Origin: Euprymna scolopes
Taxonomy: Eukaryota; Mollusca; Cephalopoda; Sepiida; Sepiolidae
Reading direction: 5' to 3'
NCBI GenBank assembly: GCA_024364805.1
Contig: CM044515.1
Span: 73,732,519-73,757,554, forward strand
DNA: 25,036 nt
Shown here: positions 16,741-25,002 of the stretch, one piece after another
How positions within the stretch are numbered: position 1 is the stretch's first letter
Layout of the letters: each line of letters begins with the position of its first letter
Translations under genes and position numbers: made by a program
Notes under the pieces: model-generated
Seen by the model: the letters and a program-made list of their open reading frames with translations, nothing else
Database searches by the model: none
What the model was told of the DNA's origin: nothing

Positions 16741-16808
<68 letters not shown>
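16741..16808. repeat. (AAT)n tail of LINE copy B
   Basis: About 22 pure AAT units directly after the 3' UTR. Confidence 0.97.
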
Positions 16809-16810
<2 letters not shown>

Positions 16811-17494
16811 CACATTTTTTAGTTCTCATCATAACCGACCGTTCTTAATATATTTTTTTATGTCTCAGTATTTAATTACTCGTTTTCATCACTCAAATTT
16901 TAAAACTTTTTTTTTTTTGTTACTTAAAACAAACTCTCACGTTTCTTTCATTCGCTATCTTTTTATAAATAACTTTTCTTTTTTGTACTTTGCCTTGACG
17001 TGTATTTGTGTTTTTTTTTTTGGGGGGGGGGCTCCCCCCCAAAAAAAACACAAAAAACCCCACAAAAAACAATAATATTTGGAAAACAAACTCAAGTTTC
17101 CAGTGCCATCTTTCTTTTCGTTCTATTTTTACTGTTTCTTTCCCCCCCCTCCTCCATGACATCATAAAAAATAATTTTGCTGATACGTTGTTCCATTTCA
17201 GTCCGCCATGACAGTTGTCAACGTTTCTGCTACCTTACAGCGAATGCTGCTTCATTTCGTCCACTTTGGAAGGTTAATTATTTTTGTTTCTTATTTCATT
17301 CGTTCTCTCATTGTTGCTGATGTATTTGTTTGTTTTAGTGGAGTTTAGGTACGTTTTCAGTGTATCGTGTTTTGATAATTGCCAAACAACCTCTGGCCGG
17401 AGCCCAACCAACAGATAACAGAGTTTAAAGCGTTCTGTTCGTGCATTGTCCTTCTTGGTACTTTCTTGAACCAGTGCAAACAAGGGAGAGTTCA
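16809..17494. other. Unassigned stretch with a homopolymer palindrome
   Basis: No gene recognised. The short frames at 16860-17211 are driven by T, G, C and A runs. The 17380-17494 part may be upstream sequence of the LINE fragment that follows. Confidence 0.5.
17008..17051. repeat. Homopolymer hairpin T11 G10 / C7 A8
   Basis: GTG, eleven Ts and ten Gs are followed by CT, then seven Cs, eight As and CAC. The two halves are reverse complements, so the DNA can fold back on itself. It could be a real foldback or a sequencing/assembly artefact. Confidence 0.9.
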
Positions 17495-17790
17495 CGGATA
17501 ACTACTTCACTAACACTTACTCAATAAGTTCTTCTTTCTTAGAACTGCACAACTGTGGAACTGTCTTCCGTTTTCCTGCTTTCCAGCTGACTACAATATG
17601 GTTGTCTTCAAGTCCAACGTAAACAAGTTCTTGATGAGCCGTTCCACTTAAGTTAACAAATTTACTGAATTTCCATTACTAACAATTACTATATTGTCAA
17701 ATTGACTACTGTACACTCTTAACCCTTATCCCCGAGTGGTCTCTGGGTCTCTGGGCCTTGATATGTGGTTATGCCCATGTAAAAAAAAAA
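17495..17790 (+). pseudogene. LINE ORF2 C-terminus and 3' end, jockey/CR1-type
   Basis: The plus strand encodes SFFLRTAQLWNCLPFSCFPADY, then NMVVFKSNVNKFLMSRST and a stop. This is the conserved extreme C-terminus of jockey/CR1-type LINEs ('FF.RT..LWN.LP..CFP..YN...FK..VN.FL'). The minus-strand copy at 23905-24180 is closely similar, including TTCTTGATGAGCCGTTCC. A short UTR with GGGCCTTGATATGTGG runs to a poly-A of about 11 bases near 17780. Upstream RT and endonuclease are absent. Confidence 0.75.
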
Positions 17791-17859
17791 AGATTCCTAT
17801 TACTCTTCAGGACATCTGAAAAATTTTTTGACCATAGGAGGTTCAATGCAAAATCGAAG

Positions 17860-18115
17860 GTGTTCTATGATCTAATCTAGGAACATTTTTATGCAGATGA
17901 TGCACGTGATGCAAGTGAGACTCACACTGCAATTGACGCGCACACGATTATGAACAACTGTCACAGGCTTGTAATGCTTTTGGGCTCCGGATCAGCTTGA
18001 AGAAAACTAAGCTGATATTGACACTTCCCCCCGGAGAGGAATACATTTAGCAAACCATCTCGGTTAATGGTACTACGCTTGATCTGGTGGGTATCTTTGT
18101 CTATCTTGGAGGTAT
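17860..18115 (+). pseudogene. LINE reverse transcriptase fragment (YADD region)
   Basis: The plus strand encodes FYADDARDASETHTAIDAHTIM, then in a shifted frame CNAFGLRISLKKTKL, LTLPPGEEYI, and SVNGTTLDLVGIFVYLGG. The order FADD...A..FGL.IS.KKT.....P.......I...G..L..V..F.YLGS is that of the reverse transcriptase core in RTE/jockey-like elements with an APE-type endonuclease. There is at least one frameshift near 17965-17975 and an in-frame stop after EEYI. The fragment is about 80 residues of a roughly 900-residue protein. It is a different LINE from the C-terminal fragments nearby, or a rearranged part of one. Confidence 0.75.
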
Positions 18116-18319
18116 TTTATCCATTTTGAAATTCATAATAATCCTTCGTTACAGACCCTTTCAACCGGATCTCATTTAACACCAGGATAAATATACTAAC
18201 AGTATTTAATAATTAACATGAAACTAAATTAATAAACTCTAAAATAAGAACATCGAGATTAAGGATAAACATAATTCGCCCCTAAGCATCCGGCACCCAC
18301 CTTTACAAAGAAAACAAAT
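18116..18319. other. Unassigned spacer between LINE and mariner remnants
   Basis: AT-rich, nothing recognised. Confidence 0.5.
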
Positions 18320-18900
18320 TCGAAATCAACTAGACTTTTGAAGCATTTTTCGCGCAGGAAGCTGTCGAGTTGCTTGAAAATCGGTGGGCGCGATGTCCGG
18401 TGAATATGGCGGATAACGCAGAGTCTCGTAACCTAATTCGTTCCGCTTCTGCAGGGTCAGTTATGCTAAATTGTGGACGAGCGTTTTCATGGAGGATAAT
18501 TGGTCCCTTCATATTGACCAATCTCGGGCACATTCGTTGAAACTTCTCGTGCACTTCGTCAATTTATCGGAAGTACTTCTTCGCTGTAATCGTTTCGCCC
18601 GGATTCAAGAAAATGTAATGATTGACGACCGAACAGTCACCGTAATCTATTTGTGCAATTTCGGCTTCAGGAAGTTTTGTGGAGCTTCTCCGGCATCCAA
18701 CCACTGTGTCGAACGTCGCTAGTTGATGTAGAGGAACCACTTCTCATCACACGTCGCAATCCGCTCGAGAAATGGGTCGTTTTTTGTTGTGCAGAAGGAG
18801 CGTAGAAGACACCTCAAAACAACGAATTTTTTTATTATTGTTTAATTCATGCGGCACCCATTTATTCAACATTTTTGACTTGTGTGACCCTCCCCTTTTT
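18320..18900 (-). pseudogene. Hsmar1-like mariner transposase remnant
   Basis: On the minus strand, scattered frames read LNKWVPHELNNNKKIRCFEV, TCDEKWFLYIN, RSTQWLDAGEAP, FQRMCPRLVNMKGPIILHEN and NELGYETLRYPPYSPDIAPTDF, then QLDSFLREKCFKS. These follow, in order, the transposase of cecropia-type mariners, of which the Hsmar1-derived domain of human SETMAR is the best known (WVPHEL, CDEKW, NRKGPILLHDNARPH, PPYSPDLSPTDYHFF). Several frameshifts and stops are present, and the second catalytic position is E (HENARP) instead of D. TIRs were not found. It is an old copy, 5'-truncated upstream of about residue 100. Confidence 0.85.
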
Positions 18901-18989
18901 TAGTAATTTCCAACGACCTTTTCCGTTTCTGAAATGGAACAGGTCACACATTTCATTACATTAAAAATATAGTTTCAAATATTTGTGCT

Positions 18990-19066
18990 CGTGTTTTGTT
19001 TTCTTAATTTCATTCATCCAGAGGAAGTCTCGAAATAAAAACGAAACGTTGATGAACACATAATTT
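18990..19066 (+). repeat. Dispersed repeat containing ACGTTGATGAA
   Basis: TCATCCAGAGGAAG...ACGAAACGTTGATGAACACATAAT is matched on the minus strand at about 22618-22690 (TCATTTCAGAAAAG...AAAACGTTGATGAATATATAAT). The layout resembles a decayed hammerhead-like end (GAGGA...GAAAC), and TTCATC/GATGAA can pair around it. Confidence 0.45.
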
Positions 19067-19084
19067 GGTTTGGTCCTTTTTATT

Positions 19085-19086
<2 letters not shown>

Positions 19087-19118
<32 letters not shown>
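19087..19118. repeat. (CT)n microsatellite
   Basis: About 16 CT units. Confidence 0.97.
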
Positions 19119-19121
<3 letters not shown>

Positions 19122-20024
19122 CTCTCCCTCTTTCAATTTCTCTCTGTGGATAGTTATTTTCTATATAGGAATAATAAAAGAGCGCCTGGTAATAAATATT
19201 GAGACTAAACTAGACTAATGAAAAATATGAATAAAAATAAATAAAACTAACACATAATTTTAATAAAACTTTAACGCAATTTTTTTCCTTATTTGTTTTT
19301 ATGTTCTTATCGTAAAGAAAAAAAAACACAGGCCGCGTTCTTATTGTTTTTTTTCTTCTGATTTTGTAAACCACACTGAAACTAATAACAAGGAAATTAA
19401 AACCTGTGAATTCGCCTGCTTGTCACACGAGATGCCAAAAGGAATCTGACAGACAATAACAAGTAAAAACAGAAACATAATACAAAAAAAAAAAAATACA
19501 ACGACATATAAACAAATCTGACGAAAATACAAATGAAAACCATAAAAAACTGATACAAATGAAAACCATAAAAAACTTACAACCATCCATAAAAATCGCA
19601 ATCTTCTGTAAAACAACTCACATTTTACAAAACACACACAAAGAAAGCATACCCCCCCTCGAATATTTAATAAAAACAACAGAAAAGGACAGAAAAGAAA
19701 ACAAATATAAAACAAAATTTGAAATATAAACAATATGTTAAAATACAAACCACACAACAGACACAACGTAACACAACGTAAGAAAACTTTACTTCAAAAT
19801 AAACAGACATACACACACTAAAACATGTTCCCTGAAATAAGAAAAAAAAAACATTGAAAAGAATTAACAAGCTTAAAACTACTAAAATGAAAACAATTGA
19901 CAGAAACCTGTGACTAAAATCTAGGATTCTACGTTTTATAAGAAATGGCGTTAACGGCCATGATTTACACAACATGGTCCTGTTCATTAAATCTTATATC
20001 AGAAATCCTGTTTTTGTTGATATT
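19119..20024. other. Unassigned A-rich stretch
   Basis: No gene recognised. The plus strand is strongly A-rich, so the minus strand gives F/L/C/V-rich frames of 141 and 106 codons (19341-19987) that I consider chance. A ~25-bp direct duplication (ACAAATGAAAACCATAAAAAAC) occurs near 19529 and 19555. Confidence 0.55.
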
Positions 20025-20128
20025 TCTCCTCCTCTCCTCCTCCTCATCTTTCTTCCCTCCTCCTCATCCTTCTCTCCTCCTACTCATCCTTCCACCCCTC
20101 CTCTCCTCCTTCTCCTCATCTCTGCCGC
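20025..20128. repeat. Polypyrimidine tract (CTCCT/TCATCCTTC repeats)
   Basis: About 100 bp nearly all C and T on the plus strand, with recurring CTCCTCCTCATCC units. Such tracts can form triplex DNA. Confidence 0.9.
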
Positions 20129-20972
20129 CCACGTCTTCTATTACTATTAATAACAATAATATCAACGTATTTCTAAGATTTAGCTCGTGCTAACTAGCTT
20201 CCTTGGCTTTTTTTTTTTTTTGGCGAGCAAAGTGTAATATACGTTCTAATGTATCGTTTAGTTATTTCGGTTCGTGGCCAATGAAGGCGACGTCAGTTCT
20301 AACCTGAATTGATTTTTATATTTTTGCTAAAATCCTTAGTATCTATTTTTATAGTGTCCGCCATAAAAAAATCACTACGGCAGGCTCGGCGTCCTCCAGT
20401 AGGTAGATCGATTTTGGAATGGTGACAAGGCGAGGGGTGGGGAAGTTGCAAATTACCAGAAAAAACATCACATAAAATATGTTCCCCTTAATTTGTGTCG
20501 TTAGTTAAGGAAATTACTTTTAATTGTGAAATAATTTTAGCGTCTGCTACGATGACGGTTTTACCCAGCGATGTCAGCCGCTAAAATTGAGACATGGCAT
20601 TAAAACAAATAAATGCGGTATATAGTTGTAAGACTATATTTTTATGAGAAATATTAATGCAATTCTTCTATAGACCGAGGTAATAGTTAATCAAAATGAT
20701 ATACTATAAACTATATATTTTAAAATAAAAATTCCAATTTAAGAATCCGGTGAAATTTTTATCTAGATTTTAGCGGAACGTAATTATCTCCCTTTCATTT
20801 TGTTTGAATATTGTCATTCAAACACGTGAACGAAGCGAATATATTTCATTTTTAAATTAATATGAACTTATTTTTTGTATGCGTATTTGATAATAACTTG
20901 TAAGTTGTTTTCAAGTAAAAAAAAAAGTATCCAGAGTTTCTATTTCGGTTTCCACCACATTTTACTGTAAAC
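20129..20972. other. Unassigned stretch
   Basis: No gene recognised. A T16 run lies near 20205. A CCAAT followed by GACGTCA (about 20277-20296) resembles promoter boxes but has no supported transcript. CCGCTAAAAT near 20579 and ATTTTAGCGG near 20767 form a small distant inverted repeat. Confidence 0.45.
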
Positions 20973-21376
20973 TAATGATGGGCTGATTCCAGTATTTTTC
21001 CCACTTCCGATCCTATTTCTTTACAAATCTCTAAATATTTTACTATAAAAGTGTTTTTTTTTGTCTCGATTACCATAAAAACACATCTTAAGTGTGCCTA
21101 TATATTCTGAAACGTAAAAACATACTTGTGAGGGAGGTATCCAGAAATGTAAGTCTTACTGCAAGTTTAAATCAATAAATATTTATTGTTTTATTGTTAC
21201 TATCATCGATGGAAGATGTTTCTTAAACCAAAATCAAATTAAAAAAAATAAGGAATCGGTTTTGGTATCGGAAAATAGGCTAAAAACTTTTCGATTCCGA
21301 TACCAATTCCGATACCCCAAAAAGTTCCGATTTTTTCGAATTCCGATTCCGATGCCGATTAATTTTCCTAACGCTA
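20973..21376 (-). mobile_element. hAT-like non-autonomous element, 404 bp
   Basis: Ends are TAATGATGGGCTGATT on the left and, reverse-complemented, TAGCGTTAGGAAAATT on the right, both related to TAGTGTTGGGACGATT of the element at 302. Flanking 8-bp duplications are CTGTAAAC (20965-20972) and CTGGAAAC (21377-21384), 7 of 8 identical. The interior is full of TCGGAATCGG-type motifs near the right end and has an AATAAATATTTATT palindrome. No transposase. Orientation is assigned relative to the copy at 302. Confidence 0.75.
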
Positions 21377-21384
21377 CTGGAAAC

Positions 21385-21718
21385 GTAAGTAAATAAAAGC
21401 TTTTTTTTTAAATATATAACTGTTTTTGCTTACATTTTTCGGCGTATTTCACGTGGAAGTATTTGGTTTTCTGTTTATATGCGAGCTGTATAATATTTTA
21501 CTTACATCTATTTTTTAAATTTAAAATAGACCTTATTTTAAAAAAAATATTTTAACCAGTTGTGTTTTATTATTTTTATATATATATATTTCCAATGTTG
21601 TTTTTCATTGCTTAAAATTATCTAAGTTTAATTTCGTGGGAAGCCAAGCCAATAGTGACTTAATTACTTAAAAAAAGAGGTTGAGAAATTATATATATAT
21701 ATATATATACACATATAA
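21385..21718. other. Unassigned AT-rich stretch with (TA)n
   Basis: Contains (TA)n at about 21690-21709, which looks like the 3' tail of the minus-strand SINE that follows. Nothing else recognised. Confidence 0.5.
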
Positions 21719-21861
21719 TCATCGACATACAGTGTCGTTTCGTTGTATCACAACTCATCAGTGCCGCTAGACTAGCACCTCTCCCTAGCCGAGGATTTAA
21801 CCTAGAACCATCGCGTTGATAGTCAGCAGTCCTACAGATCGACCCACGGGAGCAGTGCCCG
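21719..21861 (-). mobile_element. tRNA-derived SINE with hammerhead-like core, copy 1
   Basis: Read on the minus strand: a tRNA-like head (GGGCACTGCTCCCGTGGGTC...GGACTGCTGACTATCAACGC...GGTTAAATCC) with a B box at tRNA-like spacing from a weak A box. Then comes a ~70-bp body. Inside the body, CTGATGA (complement of 21755-21761) is followed by GTTGT-GAT-ACAAC, a perfect 5-bp stem, and GAAA (complement of 21738-21741). The next bases, CGACA-CTGTA-TGTCG, can form another 5-bp stem. The element ends in a TA-rich tail. The body may correspond to the conserved Ceph-domain reported from cephalopod SINEs, but I could not compare sequences. Confidence 0.7.
21738..21761 (-). ncRNA. Hammerhead-like core, SINE copy 1
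   Basis: CUGAUGA, stem II of 5 bp with loop GAU, and GAAA are exactly the invariant core of a hammerhead ribozyme, with the usual G-C pair closing stem II. A stem III candidate (CGACA/UGUCG) follows, but the base after it is A instead of the U expected before the cleavage site, so activity is doubtful. Confidence 0.5.
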
Positions 21862-21862
21862 C

Positions 21863-21994
21863 AAATAATCTCGCCAAATGTCTATTTTAAACAAACATTC
21901 GTCCACCACTTTTTATAGTGCTCAAACCGCTTATTTACAAACAAACAGCGAGCCTCACATTTTTCAGCCAATTAAGTAACGGGTGAGATTATTT
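21863..21994. repeat. Small inverted-repeat segment between SINE copies
   Basis: AAATAATCTCGCC (21863-21875) and GGGTGAGATTATTT (21981-21994) are inverted partners about 105 bp apart. It may be a tiny MITE or the flank into which the SINEs inserted. Confidence 0.55.
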
Positions 21995-22043
21995 ACGACA
22001 GTGTTCTACCCAAAGAGGGGGGGGGCTTAAAATATATTTGTAG

Positions 22044-22150
22044 TCATCGACATACATTCCGATTTCGTTGTATCACAACTCATCAGTGCCGCTAGACTAG
22101 CACCTCTCCCAAGCCGAGGATTGAACCTAGAACCATCGCGTTGATAGTCA
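22044..22150 (-). mobile_element. tRNA-derived SINE with hammerhead-like core, copy 2 (5'-truncated)
   Basis: About 107 bp at roughly 92% identity to 21719-21824, in the same orientation 325 bp away. It keeps the B box in intact form (GGTTCAATCC), the whole body and the hammerhead-like core (complement of 22063-22086, identical to copy 1). It stops within the tRNA-like anticodon region, as expected for a 5'-truncated retroposed copy. ATGT repeats follow on the plus strand. Confidence 0.7.
22063..22086 (-). ncRNA. Hammerhead-like core, SINE copy 2
   Basis: Identical to the core in copy 1, including both stem II strands, although the sequence just after GAAA differs (TCGGAA instead of CGACAC). 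Confidence 0.5.
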
Positions 22151-22288
22151 TGTATGTATGTATCCATATGATAAATAATAATATGTAGTAATAAAGAGTG
22201 CTATTAAATGACAAGTAGTAAGATTGTTCATCTAGAAAGCAGAAAAAGTATAAGGCTCCTAAAATTCATACTAAAATATTCTACCAGG

Positions 22289-22400
22289 ATTCGTGGCGCC
22301 GTGGATAAAGTACTGGTTAACTCAATCGTCAAATTACACTCTTCTAGTGGTTCAATCCTTAGTACTGGAAACTCTAAAAATACAATTTCGAATTACTTAG
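22289..22400 (+). mobile_element. tRNA-derived SINE, second family
   Basis: A-box-like TGGCGCCGTGG (22293-22303) and B-box GGTTCAATCC (22349-22358) are spaced as in a tRNA. The tRNA fold is not preserved enough for a gene (weak acceptor and anticodon stems), and unrelated AT-rich sequence follows. The 71-codon frame 22208-22423 overlaps it and is not a gene. Confidence 0.65.
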
Positions 22401-22701
22401 GACTTCTACCCAATCATGACTGACGGGATTAATACGTGGATTAAATAAAGGATTCCATTCCAAACACACATATACACAGAATTAGTTTATTTCTTACTGC
22501 CCGAACCACTTTGACTCGGGAGTGTCAACAGGGTTGCCCAGGTGATTTCTTCATTTTCTCCCTTAATCCCGACCTTGTATCATATCTTCCTGCGCTGAGA
22601 AGGAACTAAATATCCAATCTATTATATATTCATCAACGTTTTGCCTTCATTTTTAAAACTTTTCTGAAATGATTGATTTGAAGGAAGAAAAAGAGAAAAA
22701 G
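22401..22701. other. Unassigned stretch with one repeat copy
   Basis: Contains, at about 22618-22690 on the minus strand, a copy of the ACGTTGATGAA repeat also seen at 18990-19066. Nothing else recognised. Confidence 0.5.
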
Positions 22702-22719
22702 TGTGTGTGTGTGTGTGTG
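22702..22719. repeat. (GT)n microsatellite
   Basis: Nine GT units. Confidence 0.9.
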
Positions 22720-23585
22720 AATGAAAAATTGTACAGATAACAGATTAAAATGTACATTTAGCAACCCTCGTTTATACGAAGGCTTGGACGTTACTCATGA
22801 TAAAGGCTTACTTCTCCTGTATGCTACTGTGGGATTTCTTTGAATTGTGTTAGAATGCATTTGCTAGTTTTCCTGAGGCATGTTTCCAGCGAAAACATAT
22901 TTGTTTATAATAAAAGCTGCGCTCTTTTATTCGAGACAAAATGTTGGAGATCTAAAAAAGCCGCGCATGCGAAGTTCTTGTTTCAGCATGTTGCAAGATG
23001 TGAACAAAACGAATTGAATTGGTGACCATTTTGTTTTCGTCCATTATTCAAAGGGGGAACATTGCGGTAATATGGCAGGAATAAAACTTCCCATAAATAC
23101 AAGAACAAAATAAAAGAAAGGAAAAAGTGGTAAGTTTTGGTAATAAAAAACAAATCTGGGATACAATGAAAAAAAAGAAAAGAAAAAAGCTTGACCAAAT
23201 ACAGAAAGAGAAGTGTTTGTTTTCGATTTTCGGTATAAATGATAAAAACGGCAGCCGATTGGGATTTTTTTTTTTTTAAGAATCAAAGAAAGATAACTAA
23301 AAACGTGCGGAAACGAAGGAATAAATAAATGAAAGACAGGAAAAAAATGGCTGCGATCTATAAAGTAAGTCATAATATATTTCTTGGCAAATGGAGAAAA
23401 AAATTATAAAATAAACAAAATCTAAAGAAACGCATGCACGGAAATAAATGGAAAATTTCTACGCGCTTTGTTCTCTTCCGAAACCCAGAGATAACAATTT
23501 TATATGATAAAAACCGTTGACTATTTATGCATTTATTTATATTTAATATTCAACAGTTATCTGTCTCCTCAAAACCCCCAAAATA
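22720..23585. other. Unassigned stretch
   Basis: No gene recognised. A 61-codon plus frame (22840-23025) has no known motif. 23080-23420 is A-rich, giving F-rich minus frames that are chance. Confidence 0.5.
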
Positions 23586-23620
23586 TCAAGTCGGTGCAAA
23601 AGTTTTTGCCGATTTTCAAA
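23586..23620 (+). mobile_element. mariner terminal repeat, Hsmar1/MADE1-like
   Basis: After a TA at 23584-23585 the sequence TCAAGTCGGTGCAAAAGT and then TTTTGCCGATTTTC resembles the human MADE1/Hsmar1 terminus (TTAGGTTGGTGCAAAAGT, 14 of 18 identical), with a TTTTGCCG-like continuation. No partner repeat was found within the window. It could belong to the same lineage as the transposase remnant at 18320-18900. Confidence 0.5.
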
Positions 23621-23904
23621 AATTAAATACTGTGTGCTTATTTATAACAATCCTAACCTTAGCACCCCATAACTGGATTCCATCTGTCAACGAGATTATA
23701 AGGAGTATTTCGTTCTCTCTAAATGCAAGAACTGTAACACCATTATCGGAAAGTGAGATTGAGAAGTCAGCACCCCCAGGGACGGGCACCCTGACCTGCA
23801 AAAAGTGCTTGGTTAAACCAGCCGACATTCCCCGGTAAGGGTTGCTCGGGCGATTAGCAATAAACTAACCCATTTCTCAAAGAGAGACGGTAAATCCTGA
23901 GATA
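23621..23904. other. Unassigned stretch with overlapping open frames
   Basis: A 103-codon plus frame (23527-23838) and a 70-codon minus frame (23616-23828) cover the same bases. Neither resembles a known family. The plus frame ends beside CCCCGGTAAGG, which resembles a splice donor, but the frame begins upstream of the mariner-type repeat, so a host exon is unlikely. It may be a transposon interior. Confidence 0.35.
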
Positions 23905-24180
23905 GTGGACCTCCTAGAACTGCACAAAACTAGCATAAGGGTTACTATGATAAGGATTAAAGTGTCCAGTAATCAATGGGGCTATATAATAACAATTAGT
24001 AGCGTAAATTTGGTAAATTGGATTACTTAAGGGGGAACGGCTCATCAAGAACTTGTTTACGCTGGACTTGAAGACGACCATATTGTAATATGCTAGAAAG
24101 CAGGCAAACGGAAGACAGTTCCATAGGTGTGCAGTTCTAAAAAAGAAACCTTGTTCATGGAATCTACGTTCTAAGAAATG
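23905..24180 (-). pseudogene. LINE ORF2 C-terminus, jockey/CR1-type, minus strand
   Basis: The minus strand encodes FFFRTAHLWNCLPFACF, LAYYNMVVFKSSVNKFLMSR and about 35 further residues. This is nearly the same as the plus-strand copy at 17530-17650 (LWNCLPFSCFP...YNMVVFKSNVNKFLMSRS), so both come from one family. Homology stretches from TTCTTAGAACG (24180) downward; the part past FLMSR is less conserved. The rest of the element is missing (5' truncation). Its 5' end abuts the mariner remnant beyond 24230. Confidence 0.75.
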
Positions 24181-24229
24181 AGTTTTATCCATAGAATTAT
24201 TAAAAGAATGCGCTTATCTGTGTGGATTT

Positions 24230-24530
24230 TGAATCCGAGAATAAAAACACCGAGTAAGCTTCCATCGTTTTCAGATTTTCATGTGAAAAGTGACTCTAAC
24301 TCAGGCTCACTTTCCTCTCGTGATGTTAATCTAAGTCCATCTAAATGGCTTCGTAATCCTCAATGTTAGGTAATAATCTGAGGCAGCTAGGTTAGGAGAA
24401 TTTCATGATGGGGATTTTCCAACCAAATTCTCCTAGGAGATCTTTGTGAAGTACGGCTGTGTGAAGAAAAGCATTATAATGATGGAAAATTGTTCCGTTT
24501 CTGTTGAGTAAAGAACGTCATTACCAGGCC
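24230..24530 (-). pseudogene. mariner transposase remnant (DD34D-type)
   Basis: The minus strand reads SLLNRNGTIFHHYNAFLHTA, VLHKDLLGEFGWKIPI and, in another frame, NSPNLAASDYYLTLRITKPF. This is the order of a mariner catalytic core: '.L.NRKG.IFHHDNA.PHTA...LE.FGWE..PHP.YSPDLAPSDYHLF..L..F'. The second catalytic aspartate is Y (HHYNA), SPDL is SPNL, and at least one frameshift and several stops occur. The family differs from the 18320 remnant, which has LHENARP and PPYSPD. TIRs not identified. Confidence 0.75.
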
Positions 24531-25001
24531 AACATAAGTCAGAATATTGCAGAAAAATATGAATGATACTTTACTAATCTGAAACACATAATTACTAAAC
24601 AAATCATGGTTTAAGTAATTAAAGTACGCATAGATTAAATTACAATGGTTTAGAATGTCCTTTCAAACATTTAATTCTAACTATAAATGTGAGAATATAA
24701 AGTAAATGTTAGCCGAACCTTTGTCTGAGTGAAAATCGCCCATTGACTGGTGAAAACATTAATCCTCGGGCGGGAATGACAATTAATCTGATTGGTAGGC
24801 TAACCAAATAAAACACTACGTTTACAGAAAAAAACACACCAAGTAACGCGAATTCCATTCATTTTAGCGTGAGTATTTGTTATAGAGAGACTCTGTGCAG
24901 CTTGATTGCCTATATTTTTGAAACGTACTACCTCGCTCCGCTAACGTTAAAGTGAATGTTGAAAATTGATACAGAAATTATATTTTATATTGTATTATGT
25001 G
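24531..25001. other. Unassigned stretch
   Basis: AT-rich sequence with no recognised gene, RNA or element end. Confidence 0.5.

Positions 25002-25002
<1 letters not shown>

Noticed and set aside
19341-19987. Minus-strand frames of 141 and 106 codons rich in F, L, V and C, looking like membrane proteins
   Set aside because: The plus strand is A-rich here, so the minus strand gives TTT/CTT/GTT codons. There is no conserved motif, and two overlapping frames look equally good.
20277-20296. CCAAT plus GACGTCA promoter
   Set aside because: Short motifs with no downstream gene or transcript evidence.
23527-23838. Host exon ending at a GTAAGG donor
   Set aside because: The frame begins upstream of a mariner-type terminal repeat and has no family resemblance; an overlapping minus frame is equally open.
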